15,153 nucleotides of DNA from Patescibacteria group bacterium. GTDB taxonomy: Bacteria; Patescibacteriota; WWE3; UBA101185; UBA10185. Position numbers and translations under genes: made by a program. The first letter of the stretch is position 1. Every line of letters starts with the position of its first letter. The stretch is taken from positions 1 through 15,153 of the forward strand of contig JAKLGS010000012.1 in the NCBI GenBank assembly GCA_022710505.1. The letters run 5' to 3'. Shown here one piece after another: positions 7,530-13,822 of this stretch. The notes under the pieces are model-generated. The model was not told the origin of the DNA and did not search any database. It worked only from the letters and a program-made list of their open reading frames with translations.

Positions 7530-7557
7530 TTGATATATTGGTCAGTTAGTTTAAAAT
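7530..7557 (+). promoter_or_regulatory. Candidate promoter upstream of rplC
   Basis: TTGATA (7530-7535, one mismatch to the -35 consensus) and TAAAAT (7552-7557, one mismatch to the -10 consensus) are 16 nt apart in the rpsJ-rplC gap. Predicted transcription would begin near 7564 and read about 50 nt before meeting the terminator hairpin at 7613. The motif quality is better than average for the window, but the AT-rich context raises the chance of a random match. Confidence 0.45.
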
Positions 7558-7612
7558 TAATGATAAATAAAAGAACATAAAAAACGGTTTTTTTAAAAAG
7601 GGTAACTGCGAA

Positions 7613-7641
7613 TAGCGCCCTTCGGGCGCTAAATTTTTTTT
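7613..7641 (+). terminator. Intrinsic terminator directly upstream of rplC
   Basis: TAGCGCCC (7613-7620) pairs perfectly with GGGCGCTA (7624-7631) across a TTC loop, followed by AA and eight T (7634-7641). This is a textbook Rho-independent terminator on the + strand. It lies 16 nt before the rplC ATG at 7658. It either ends rpsJ transcripts or, if the promoter at 7530-7557 is real, acts as a leader attenuator for the following ribosomal operon. Confidence 0.85.
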
Positions 7642-7657
7642 AATTTTGATACAAAAA

Positions 7658-8092
7658 ATGGAAAAAATAATTGGAAAAAAATTAAATATGACTCAACTAT
7701 TCGGAGATAATGGAGTAGTTGTTCCTGTAACTATTATTTCCTGTGAGTCGGATGTCAGTGTAGACTTTGAAAATAAAGATATTGTTGTGGTTGGTAAATC
7801 AAAAGGTAAAGGTTTCGCAGGAGTTATGAAAAAATGGGGTTTTCACGGCGGGCCCGCTACAAGAGGTCAAGGTATTAAAGGAAGGTCGCCTGGTTCAATC
7901 GGGTCTCAAACACCCGGAAGAGTTTTAAAAGGCAAGAAAATGGCCGGAAGAGCCGGTAATCAGAGGATAACAATAAAAGGTTTAAAACTGGTAAAAGTAA
8001 TGCCTGAATTAAAACAGGTAATGGTTTCAGGGCCGGTTCCAGGTCCCAGAAATTCTAAAATTGAAATTAAATTTGTAGAAAGTAAGAAATAA
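7658..8092 (+). CDS. rplC: 50S ribosomal protein L3, internally shortened
   Basis: L3 is an early-assembling large-subunit protein whose long loop reaches the peptidyl transferase centre. From ATG 7658 the product is 144 residues, MEKIIGKKLNMTQLF..., which matches the family N-terminus; a TTG codon at 7646 in frame is not needed. The loop region is kept: SKGKGFAGVMKKWGFHGGPATRGQG, then PGSIGSQTPGRV and KGKKMAGRAGNQRIT. Compared with the ~209 residues of E. coli, about 65 are missing as one block between VPVTII (E. coli ~27) and SKGKGF (E. coli ~113), where only about 18 residues remain. There is no clear Shine-Dalgarno (gatacaaaaaATG). A strong terminator lies immediately upstream, and rplD follows after 10 nt. 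Confidence 0.96.
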   Translation: MEKIIGKKLNMTQLFGDNGVVVPVTIISCESDVSVDFENKDIVVVGKSKGKGFAGVMKKWGFHGGPATRGQGIKGRSPGSIGSQTPGRVLKGKKMAGRAGNQRITIKGLKLVKVMPELKQVMVSGPVPGPRNSKIEIKFVESKK

Positions 8093-8102
8093 TTTTTAAA
8101 AT

Positions 8103-8726
8103 ATGAAAGTAGATGTTATTAATTTAAAAGGTGAAAAGCTAGAGCAAATAGATCTCAGGGATGAGATTTTTGGGTCAGATTATAATCCGACAGTTTTAGC
8201 TCAATATATTAGGGTATATCAAAATAACCAGAGACAAGGTACTTCTTCTACAAAAACCAGAGCAGAAGTTTCAGGCGGAGGTTTAAAACCAAGAGCTCAA
8301 AAAGGTTCGGGAAGATCAAGACAAGGTTCTATTAGAAGTCCTATTTGGGTAGGTGGTGGAGTAGCACATGGTCCTAAGCCAAAATCATACAAATCTCAAC
8401 TAAGCAAAAAAATGAAAGGTGTTGCTTTAAGTTCAGCTCTTTCTACAAGAATGAAAGAAGGAAAAGTAATCATTATTGACGGAGTAGATATTAAAAAACC
8501 AAATACTAAAGAGTTTTCACAATCTTTAAAAAAGATAAAAGTGTCAGGTAGTCTTTCTTTAGTTTGGTTAGGTGAAAACGAAAATATGATAAGGAGTGCA
8601 AGAAATATCCCTGAAGTAAATTTAGTAAATGTTAAAAGTTTAGGTGCTTACGATGTAATGAGAACTAAAAATATCGTGTTTTTGAAAAATGCAGTTTTAG
8701 ATTTTCAAGAGAGGTTTTCTAAATGA
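8103..8726 (+). CDS. rplD: 50S ribosomal protein L4
   Basis: L4 is an early assembly protein whose extended loop lines the polypeptide exit tunnel. The protein is 207 residues, normal length. The tunnel loop is recognisable: KTRAEVSGGGLKPRAQKGSGRSRQG..., followed by SPIWVGGGVAHGPKP and the KKMKGVALSSALS helix. The C-terminal half (IIIDGVDIKKPNTKEF...) has the expected alpha/beta pattern. In E. coli L4 represses its own S10 operon by transcription attenuation in the leader before rpsJ; here the only strong terminator in the region is before rplC, which makes L4 a natural candidate regulator, though nothing in the sequence proves it. The TGA stop overlaps the rplW ATG (ATGA). Confidence 0.98.
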   Translation: MKVDVINLKGEKLEQIDLRDEIFGSDYNPTVLAQYIRVYQNNQRQGTSSTKTRAEVSGGGLKPRAQKGSGRSRQGSIRSPIWVGGGVAHGPKPKSYKSQLSKKMKGVALSSALSTRMKEGKVIIIDGVDIKKPNTKEFSQSLKKIKVSGSLSLVWLGENENMIRSARNIPEVNLVNVKSLGAYDVMRTKNIVFLKNAVLDFQERFSK

Positions 8727-9016
8727 GATTAAGTAAATCAATAATAAAACCAATAATTACTGAAAAATCATATGATCACTCTTCTTTTGGAAGATATGTG
8801 TTTGAAGTTTCTGTAAAGGCCACAAAGGGTGCTATAAGAAGTGAGATAAAAGATTTGTACGGAGTTGATGTTACAGAAGTTAAGACTGCGATATTACCTG
8901 GTAAATCCTCAAGAATAGGAAGAACCAGATTATTTACAACGCCTGCTAAGTGGAAAAAGGCAGTTGTAAAATTAAAAGAAGGACAAAGTATAGATTTATT
9001 TCCTAAGGATAAATAA
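8723..9016 (+). CDS. rplW: 50S ribosomal protein L23
   Basis: L23 stands at the exit of the polypeptide tunnel and is the docking site for trigger factor and the signal recognition particle. The protein is 97 residues, normal length. It starts MRLSKSIIKPIITEKS; Glu14 in the ITEKS motif corresponds to the conserved Glu of E. coli (VSEK) used in chaperone docking. The fold continues with YVFEVSVKATKGAIRSEIKDLYGVDVTEVKT, a shortened basic loop (GKSSRIGRTRLFTTPAKWKKA) and VKLKEGQSIDLF. The start is fixed by the ATGA overlap with rplD, and a GAGAGGT sequence lies just upstream. rplB follows after 5 nt. Confidence 0.97.
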   Translation: MRLSKSIIKPIITEKSYDHSSFGRYVFEVSVKATKGAIRSEIKDLYGVDVTEVKTAILPGKSSRIGRTRLFTTPAKWKKAVVKLKEGQSIDLFPKDK

Positions 9017-9021
9017 ATTAA

Positions 9022-9855
9022 ATGATAAAGTCATATAAACCAACAAGTGAAGGATTAAGAACCAGAAAAACCTTGGTAAAAGGTGTAGATAAAGTACGTC
9101 CTGAAAAGTCACTTACAAAAGGAAGATCATCCAATTCAGGTAGATCCAGAGGTAAGGTAACAAGCAGACATAAACAAAGAGGAGCCAAAAAACTCTACAG
9201 ATTTGTTGATTTTAAAAGAGATAAATTTAATATTCCTGCAAAAGTTATAAGTATTCAGGATGATCCTAATAGAGGACCCAACATAGCTTTGTTAGCTTAT
9301 GCTGACGGGGAAAAAAGATACATCGTCGCTCCCGAAGGTTTGGAGGTCGGATCTACAATAATATCAGGAGAAAATGCAGAAATTTCTTTAGGTAACAACG
9401 TTCCTTTGTCCAAAATACCTTTAGGAACTTCAATTCATAATATAGAGATTAATCCGGGCGCTGGTGCAGTCTTGTGCAGATCAGCTGGAAATCAGGCTCA
9501 GATTATTGCAAAAGAAGGCAATTATGTTAATGTAAAACTTCCCAGCGGTGAGGTTAAGAGAATTCCTGATGTTTGTACTGCTACTATAGGAGTTATTGGT
9601 AACATAGATAAAAGAAATGTTGATTTAGGCAAAGCTGGTAGAATGAGATATTTAGGAAGAAGACCTCACGTAAGAGGAATTGTTATGGGTGACCCGCATC
9701 GAGATCATCCTCATGCAGGAAAATATAGTACTTCAGGTATTGGTATAGTAGCACCGCTGTCACCTTGGGGATGGAAAACAAAGGGAGTTAAGACTAGAAA
9801 AAGAGTTAGAACTGATTACACTATAGTTAGTAGAAGAAAGGGCAAAAAGAAATAA
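9022..9855 (+). CDS. rplB: 50S ribosomal protein L2, with altered peptidyl-transferase-side loop
   Basis: L2 binds 23S rRNA near the peptidyl transferase centre and is needed for subunit joining. The 277 residues have the usual order: basic N-terminus, RHKQRGAKKLYRFVDFKRD, the OB-fold (IQDDPNRGPNIALLAYADGEKRYIVAP), the SH3-like domain (IPLGTSIHNIEINPG...CRSAGNQAQIIAKEG) and the extended C-terminus ending TDYTIVSRRKGKKK. Two glycine-rich signatures are changed. The GGGHK of most bacteria is QRGAKK here. The near-universal MNPVDHPHGGGEG is replaced by M222-G-D-P-H-R-D-H229-P-H-A-G-K-Y-S: the DHPH core including His229 is kept, two residues are added before it and the GGGEG after it is lost. The reading frame is clean on both sides, so this is not a visible frameshift. 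Confidence 0.97.
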   Translation: MIKSYKPTSEGLRTRKTLVKGVDKVRPEKSLTKGRSSNSGRSRGKVTSRHKQRGAKKLYRFVDFKRDKFNIPAKVISIQDDPNRGPNIALLAYADGEKRYIVAPEGLEVGSTIISGENAEISLGNNVPLSKIPLGTSIHNIEINPGAGAVLCRSAGNQAQIIAKEGNYVNVKLPSGEVKRIPDVCTATIGVIGNIDKRNVDLGKAGRMRYLGRRPHVRGIVMGDPHRDHPHAGKYSTSGIGIVAPLSPWGWKTKGVKTRKRVRTDYTIVSRRKGKKK

Positions 9856-9857
9856 AT

Positions 9858-10130
9858 ATGTCTAGATCACTAAAAAAAGGAATTTATACAGACGAAAAAT
9901 TAATGAAAAAAGTCGAAAAGGCTTTATCAGGTGATAAAAAACCAATAAAAACATGGGCTAGAAATTCAACCATAGTTCCTAATATGGTTGGTTTAACTTT
10001 TGAAGTTCATAACGGTAAGAAACATATCTCTTTCTTTGTCACTGAATCAATGGTTGGTCACAAGCTTGGTGAATTTGCTCCTACGAGAACCTTTAGAGCA
10101 CACTCATCAAAGAAAGGAATTGCTGAATAA
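9858..10130 (+). CDS. rpsS: 30S ribosomal protein S19
   Basis: S19 is in the small-subunit head next to S13 and contacts the A-site finger of the large subunit. The protein is 90 residues, normal length. The signatures MSRSLKKGIYTDEKL, KKPIKTWARNSTIVPNMVGLTFEVHNGKKH and the strongly conserved VGHKLGEFAPTRTFRAHS are all present. It starts 2 nt after the rplB stop and is followed after 1 nt by rplV. I see nothing unusual in it. Confidence 0.98.
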   Translation: MSRSLKKGIYTDEKLMKKVEKALSGDKKPIKTWARNSTIVPNMVGLTFEVHNGKKHISFFVTESMVGHKLGEFAPTRTFRAHSSKKGIAE

Positions 10131-10131
10131 T

Positions 10132-10482
10132 ATGTACGATGTGAAGATAACAGCAAAACACATGGGAGCAAGAGTATCGCCTAAGAAGGTAGCTATTGTA
10201 CTAGATTTAGTTAGAGGTAGAGGTGTTTTTGAAGCAAAAAAGATTTTATCTTTTGACAGAAGTAAGTCTGCAAAAATTGTTTTAAAAGTGGTAAAATCTG
10301 CCGAGGCTAATGCCGTAAATAATAGTAAAATGAACAAAGATAAACTATTTATTAACCGAATATGGGTAAGCGGAGGGCCTTCTTTAAAGAGAATGAGTCC
10401 TGGTGCAAAAGGAAGAGTTGACCCTATTTTAAAAAGATATAGTCATATTTATGTAAGTTTAGATGAAAGGGATCAAAAATAA
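10132..10482 (+). CDS. rplV: 50S ribosomal protein L22
   Basis: L22 is a large-subunit protein whose long beta-hairpin lines the exit tunnel and shapes macrolide sensitivity. From ATG 10132 the product is 116 residues (MYDVKITAKHMGARVSPKKV...), the usual bacterial length. The open frame extends upstream into rpsS but has no L22 homology there, so 10132 is chosen; an AAAGGA at 10114-10119 could serve it. Fold markers are the SPKKVAIVLDLVRG helix, VVKSAEANAVNNSKMN and the hairpin LKRMSPGAKGRVDPILKRYSHI. At the hairpin tip the common PRAKGRADRI reads PGAKGRVDPI. The stop overlaps the rpsC start by one base (TAATG). Confidence 0.96.
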   Translation: MYDVKITAKHMGARVSPKKVAIVLDLVRGRGVFEAKKILSFDRSKSAKIVLKVVKSAEANAVNNSKMNKDKLFINRIWVSGGPSLKRMSPGAKGRVDPILKRYSHIYVSLDERDQK

Positions 10483-11117
10483 TGGGTCAGAAAATAAATC
10501 CTGTTGGATACAGAGTAGGAATATCAAAAAACTGGTCATCAAGATGGTACACATCTAAGAGGGATTATGCCAATTTATTGATTGAAGATAAAAAAATCAG
10601 AGATTTTCTAAATGAGAAGTTAAGTACAGCAGGTTTGAAAAATGTTGAGATAGAAAGAACTGAAAACGAAGTTAGTATTTTGATAAAAGTGTCAAAACCC
10701 GGTGTGGTTATTGGAAGAGGTGGTACCGGTGTTGAGGAGATTGAAAAGGAGATTAAGAAGATAACCAAAGGTAAGGTAAAGATTACCGCTGAAGGTGTTA
10801 AATCTTCTGAAATCGAGGCCCAGTTGGTTGGAGATTACATCTGTAGGCAGTTAAAAAGAAGAGTTCCTTACAGGAGAGTTGTTAATTTTGCATTAAGTTC
10901 AGCAATTGATAAAGGTGCAAAAGGTATAAAAATAAAATTAGCAGGAGTTTTAAGCGGTAGTAACACCATCTCAAGATCAGAGACTTATAAATTAGGTTCG
11001 GTTCCGGCTCAAACTTTAAGAGCTGATATTGATTATGCTCAAATACATTGTCAAATGCTTTTTGGAACCATAGGAATAAAAGTTTGGATATACAAAGGAG
11101 AGATAGAGCTTAAATAG
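10482..11117 (+). CDS. rpsC: 30S ribosomal protein S3
   Basis: S3 lies at the mRNA entry channel of the small subunit and contributes to the ribosomal helicase activity. The protein is 211 residues, within the family range. It begins MGQKINPVGYRVGI. The type II KH domain has its GXXG loop as GRGG at residues 78-81, and the C-terminal domain reads LKRRVPYRRVVNFALSSAIDKGAKGIKIKLAGVL, SRSETYKLGSVPAQTLRADIDYA and GTIGIKVWIYKGE. The start is fixed by the 1-nt TAATG overlap with rplV. Its last codons carry the Shine-Dalgarno of rplP. Confidence 0.98.
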   Translation: MGQKINPVGYRVGISKNWSSRWYTSKRDYANLLIEDKKIRDFLNEKLSTAGLKNVEIERTENEVSILIKVSKPGVVIGRGGTGVEEIEKEIKKITKGKVKITAEGVKSSEIEAQLVGDYICRQLKRRVPYRRVVNFALSSAIDKGAKGIKIKLAGVLSGSNTISRSETYKLGSVPAQTLRADIDYAQIHCQMLFGTIGIKVWIYKGEIELK

Positions 11118-11120
11118 GAG
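11115..11120 (+). promoter_or_regulatory. Shine-Dalgarno of rplP, overlapping the rpsC stop
   Basis: TAGGAG includes the TAG stop of rpsC and lies 7 nt before ATG 11128. It decides between three in-frame ATG codons (11128, 11134, 11137) at the rplP start, favouring the first. Confidence 0.7.
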
Positions 11121-11127
11121 AAATAAT

Positions 11128-11544
11128 ATGTTGATGATGCCAAGAAAAGTAAAATTCAGAAGACAGCAAAGAGGTACTAATAAGGGTATTTCTGTCAGAG
11201 GATCGTCTATATCCTTTGGAGATTATGGTCTGAAGGTTGTAGATAGATGCTTGTTATCTTACAGGCAGCTGGAATCAGCAAGAAAAGCTATTACACACGA
11301 AACCAAAAGGGGTGGAAAGCTTTGGATTAGAGCGTTTCCTGATAAACCAGTTGCAAAAAAGGCAAATGAAACAAGAATGGGAAGCGGTAAATCCAACACT
11401 GACCATTATGCTGCAATGGTTAAGCCTGGAAAAGTTATATTTGAGATGGCAGGTGTAACAGAGGATGTAGCTAAAAAAGCTTTTTATAAGGCAGCATCAA
11501 AGTTGCCGATAAAAACAAAGTTTGTAAGAAGGGATGGCCAATGA
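11128..11544 (+). CDS. rplP: 50S ribosomal protein L16
   Basis: L16 organises the A-site and central protuberance side of the large subunit. The protein is 138 residues, normal length, starting MLMMPRKVKFRRQQRG where the family usually has MLMPKR. Markers are SISFGDYGLKVV, SARKAITHETKRGGKLWIRAFPDKPVAKK, ETRMGSGKSN (its Arg matches E. coli Arg81, the site hydroxylated by YcfD there) and VKPGKVIFEMAGVTEDVAKKA, with the ending LPIKTKFV. The start at 11128 is supported by the TAGGAG at the rpsC stop. The TGA stop overlaps the rpmC start (ATGA). Confidence 0.97.
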   Translation: MLMMPRKVKFRRQQRGTNKGISVRGSSISFGDYGLKVVDRCLLSYRQLESARKAITHETKRGGKLWIRAFPDKPVAKKANETRMGSGKSNTDHYAAMVKPGKVIFEMAGVTEDVAKKAFYKAASKLPIKTKFVRRDGQ

Positions 11545-11744
11545 TAGACATAAAAGAATTTAGAAAAAAAGAATTAGATGATCTAAAAAAGGAGCTCTTA
11601 AAAGTTAAAAAGGACTTTCATAAAACAATATCTGATGTTATGCAAAAGAAGGAAAAAAATATTAAAAAAGCTTCTCAATTTAGAAAAGATATCGCAAGAA
11701 TTCAAACAATAATAAATGAAAAATTAAAAGAGGTACAAAAATGA
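11541..11744 (+). CDS. rpmC: 50S ribosomal protein L29
   Basis: L29 is a small helical protein beside L23 at the tunnel exit. The 67 residues are typical: MIDIKEFRKKELDDLKKELLKVKKDF, then a second helix with SQFRKDIARIQTIINEKLKEVQK. It is rich in Lys and Glu, as expected for the two-helix hairpin. It overlaps both neighbours by ATGA (rplP before, rpsQ after), which strongly suggests coupled translation of the three genes. The family is weakly conserved in sequence, but position and length make the call secure. Confidence 0.95.
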   Translation: MIDIKEFRKKELDDLKKELLKVKKDFHKTISDVMQKKEKNIKKASQFRKDIARIQTIINEKLKEVQK

Positions 11745-11989
11745 GCGTTAAAACATTTAAAGGAAAAGTTATATCTAATAAAATGCAGAAAACAGTTGTT
11801 GTAGCTGTGGAATCTCCTAAAAAACATCCTAAGTACAACAAGAGTATAAAAAATACTACTAAACTTAAAGCCAGAGATGATATCGGAGTAATGGTTAACG
11901 ATGAGGTAATAATTGAGGAATGCAAGCCATTTAGTAAGGATGTGGCGTTTAAAGTTTTAAGTAAAATTTCTAAAGAGGAGCAAAAATAA
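11741..11989 (+). CDS. rpsQ: 30S ribosomal protein S17
   Basis: S17 is an early-binding small-subunit protein with an OB fold that contacts the 5' and central domains of 16S rRNA. The protein is 82 residues, normal length. Signatures are FKGKVISNKMQKTVVVAVE, KKHPKYNKSIKNTTKLKARDD and VNDEVIIEECKPFSKDVAFKVL. The last block departs from the usual RPLSKTKRW, keeping the Ser-Lys but not the trailing Arg/Trp. The start is fixed by the ATGA overlap with rpmC, with GAGGT just upstream; rplN follows after 1 nt. Confidence 0.96.
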   Translation: MSVKTFKGKVISNKMQKTVVVAVESPKKHPKYNKSIKNTTKLKARDDIGVMVNDEVIIEECKPFSKDVAFKVLSKISKEEQK

Positions 11990-11990
11990 A

Positions 11991-12356
11991 ATGTTACCTA
12001 TTGGATCATATTTAAAACCAGCTGACAATTCAGGAGCGATAATGCTTAAAATTGTTGGCATACCCGGATCAAATAAACGATCTGCCAGATTGGGAGATTA
12101 CGTCACTGTTGTAGTAAAAGGCGCTTCCTCTACAGGTACTCTAAAAGATCATAGTATGGCAAAAGCCATTGTAATCAGAACTAAAAAAGAAGTCAGAAGA
12201 AAAGATGGTAGCTATATAAGATTCGATGATAACGCGGCTATTGTAGTAGATAAAGATAAAAATATGATAGGCACAAGAGTTTTTGGTCCCGTGGCAAGAG
12301 AGATAAGGGATAGAGGTTATTCAAAGATAGTCTCTTTAGCTAAGGAGGTTTTATAA
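11991..12356 (+). CDS. rplN: 50S ribosomal protein L14
   Basis: L14 lies on the intersubunit face of the large subunit, forms a bridge to 16S rRNA and is the binding site of the silencing factor RsfS where that exists. The protein is 121 residues, normal length. Signatures are YLKPADNSGAIMLKIVGIPG, VIRTKKEVRRKDGSYIRFDDNAAIVVD and GTRVFGPVAREIRDRGYSKIVSLAKEVL. The start comes 1 nt after the rpsQ stop, with GAGGAG in the end of rpsQ. Its final codons (Lys-Glu-Val) contain a perfect Shine-Dalgarno for rplX. Confidence 0.98.
   Translation: MLPIGSYLKPADNSGAIMLKIVGIPGSNKRSARLGDYVTVVVKGASSTGTLKDHSMAKAIVIRTKKEVRRKDGSYIRFDDNAAIVVDKDKNMIGTRVFGPVAREIRDRGYSKIVSLAKEVL
12342..12348 (+). promoter_or_regulatory. 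Strong Shine-Dalgarno of rplX inside rplN
   Basis: AAGGAGG ends 9 nt before ATG 12358 and is encoded in the last codons of rplN. It is the best Shine-Dalgarno in the window and shows that this organism's ribosomes use the normal CCUCC anti-Shine-Dalgarno. Confidence 0.8.
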
Positions 12357-12357
12357 T

Positions 12358-12675
12358 ATGAGATTAAAAAAAGACGATAAAGTAAAAGTTATTTCAGGAA
12401 AAGATAAGGGAAAGGTATCCAAAATCCTGAAAGTTTTAAAAGATAAAAATAAAATTGTAGTTGAAGGTGTTAATGTAGTAAAAAAGCATGTTAAACCGGG
12501 TGTAATTTCAAAAGAGGGTGGGATTATCAGTATCGAAAAACCTGTAGATGTTTCTAACGTAATGTATTATGATGATTCTTCGAAAAAAGTTGTGAAGATT
12601 GGATATAAATTAGTTGACGGCAAAAAATATAGAGTATCTAAAGAAACCGGTGAAATATTAGATAAAAAGATATGA
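12358..12675 (+). CDS. rplX: 50S ribosomal protein L24
   Basis: L24 is an assembly initiator of the large subunit and lies near the tunnel exit. The protein is 105 residues, normal length. The N-terminal KOW motif is clear (DDKVKVISGKDKGKVSKILKV), followed by KNKIVVEGVNVVKKHVKP, GGIISIEKPVDVSNVMYYD and the C-terminal GYKLVDGKKYRVSKETGEIL. It starts 1 nt after the rplN stop, and the TGA stop overlaps the rplE start as ATGA. Nothing appears odd. Confidence 0.97.
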   Translation: MRLKKDDKVKVISGKDKGKVSKILKVLKDKNKIVVEGVNVVKKHVKPGVISKEGGIISIEKPVDVSNVMYYDDSSKKVVKIGYKLVDGKKYRVSKETGEILDKKI

Positions 12676-13232
12676 ATAGATTAAAAGAAAAATACAACAA
12701 AGAAATAGCCAAAGATATGCTTAAAGAATTTAAATTAGGCAATGTGATGGAAGTTCCTTCTATTAAGAAGATTAGCGTAAATGCAGGAATAGGTCCTTTC
12801 AGAGAAAATAGAGAGGCTGCAGATTTCTTTGCTTCAGAATTGTCTGATATAGCAGGACAAAAAGTATTTGAGAGAAAAGCAAGAAAATCAGAAGCAGGTT
12901 TTAAAATTAAACAAAATGATATTGTAGGGTATACTGTTACCTTAAGAGGTGATAGAATGTGGGCGTTTTTGGATAAGTTAATCAATATCGCTTTCCCAAG
13001 AATAAGGGATTTCAGAGGTTTTAGTCCCGACTCGTTTGATGAGAATGGAAATTACTCGGTAGGTATTAGAGAACATGTTATATTTCCTGAAGTAAATCCG
13101 AATACAACTAAAGGTATTAGAAGTCTACAAGTGACCGTAGTTTTTAATGGAAAGAATATCGATCAGAATAGGTATCTACTTAAGAAGCTAAGTTTTCCCT
13201 TTTCGGAATCGGCTAATGTAGAAAGTAAATAA
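12672..13232 (+). CDS. rplE: 50S ribosomal protein L5
   Basis: L5 binds 5S rRNA and the central protuberance, and its loop touches the P-site tRNA. The protein is 186 residues, close to the usual 179. Signatures are SIKKISVNAGIGPFRENRE, FERKARKSEAGFKIKQNDIVGYTVTLRGDRMWAFLDKL, AFPRIRDFRGFSPDSFDENGNYSVGIREHVIFPEV and a C-terminal extension ending in SANVESK. The family position usually written GLG/GIG in VNAGIG is kept. The start is fixed by the ATGA overlap with rplX, and rpsN follows after 1 nt. Confidence 0.97.
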   Translation: MNRLKEKYNKEIAKDMLKEFKLGNVMEVPSIKKISVNAGIGPFRENREAADFFASELSDIAGQKVFERKARKSEAGFKIKQNDIVGYTVTLRGDRMWAFLDKLINIAFPRIRDFRGFSPDSFDENGNYSVGIREHVIFPEVNPNTTKGIRSLQVTVVFNGKNIDQNRYLLKKLSFPFSESANVESK

Positions 13233-13233
13233 A

Positions 13234-13419
13234 ATGGCTAAAGAAGCTTTAAAACAAAAACATAGTAGAAAACAAAAATTCTCGTCAAGGGAATATCACA
13301 GATGTTCTATATGCGGAAACCCAAGAGGTTATATGAGAAGATTTAAAGTTTGTAGAAAATGTTTTAGGGAGATGGCTCATAAAGGAGAGCTTCCCGGAGT
13401 AAGAAAGGCAAGTTGGTAA
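13234..13419 (+). CDS. rpsN: 30S ribosomal protein S14, zinc-binding type
   Basis: S14 lies in the small-subunit head next to S3 and S10. The 61-residue product is the short, zinc-binding form. Cys24, Cys27, Cys40 and Cys43 form a CxxC...CxxC zinc finger (CSICGNPRGYMRR...CRKCF), followed by FREMAHKGELPGVRKASW, the standard C-terminus. The long zinc-free form (~101 residues) is therefore not encoded at this locus, so zinc is needed for this protein. It starts 1 nt after rplE and ends 1 nt before rpsH. The call is unambiguous. Confidence 0.98.
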   Translation: MAKEALKQKHSRKQKFSSREYHRCSICGNPRGYMRRFKVCRKCFREMAHKGELPGVRKASW

Positions 13420-13420
13420 A

Positions 13421-13819
13421 ATGAGTTTAGATAGATTATCAAACATGGTTAGTTCAATAAAAAACGCCTCGATGGGTGGAAGAGACTCTCTGGAGATTCC
13501 TTTTACATCTGAATGTGAGTCCGTTGCTAAGGTTTTAAAGGATAGGGGTTTTGTGGAAGAAGTAAAAACCTTTAAGAAAGAAAACAGCTCAGCAAAAATG
13601 TTGAAAATAACTTTAGCAAAAGATGGTAACGTAATAAAATTATCAGAAGCTAAGAGGGTTTCTAAACCCGGGAGAAGAGCTTACATTGGCTACAAGGAAG
13701 TAAAGCCTGTTCTTCAAGGTTTGGGAGTAATGATATTATCTACATCCAGGGGAATTATGGACGCCCAGGAAGCAAGAAAGAAAAAATTAGGCGGAGAAGT
13801 TATTTGTGAGGTTTATTAA
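13421..13819 (+). CDS. rpsH: 30S ribosomal protein S8
   Basis: S8 binds the central domain of 16S rRNA and in E. coli represses the spc operon at the rplE leader. The protein is 132 residues, normal length. Signatures are LSNMVSSIKNAS, KVLKDRGFVEEVKTF, SEAKRVSKPGRRAYIGYKEVKPVLQGLGVMILSTSRGIMDAQEARKKKLGGEVICEVY. The STSRG and GGEVIC segments of the RNA-binding C-terminal domain are intact. In this genome the rplX-rplE junction is an ATGA overlap with no spacer, so the E. coli-type S8 target cannot sit between those genes. rplF follows after 3 nt. Confidence 0.98.
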   Translation: MSLDRLSNMVSSIKNASMGGRDSLEIPFTSECESVAKVLKDRGFVEEVKTFKKENSSAKMLKITLAKDGNVIKLSEAKRVSKPGRRAYIGYKEVKPVLQGLGVMILSTSRGIMDAQEARKKKLGGEVICEVY

Positions 13820-13822
13820 AAA

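Noticed and set aside
7646..7657. TTG start for rplC at 7646
   Set aside because: It would add four residues that the family does not need and would start only 4 nt after the terminator T-run; ATG 7658 gives the normal L3 N-terminus.
10000..10131. Longer rplV start 44 codons upstream
   Set aside because: The extension overlaps conserved rpsS in another frame and has no L22 similarity; the product from 10132 has the normal L22 N-terminus.
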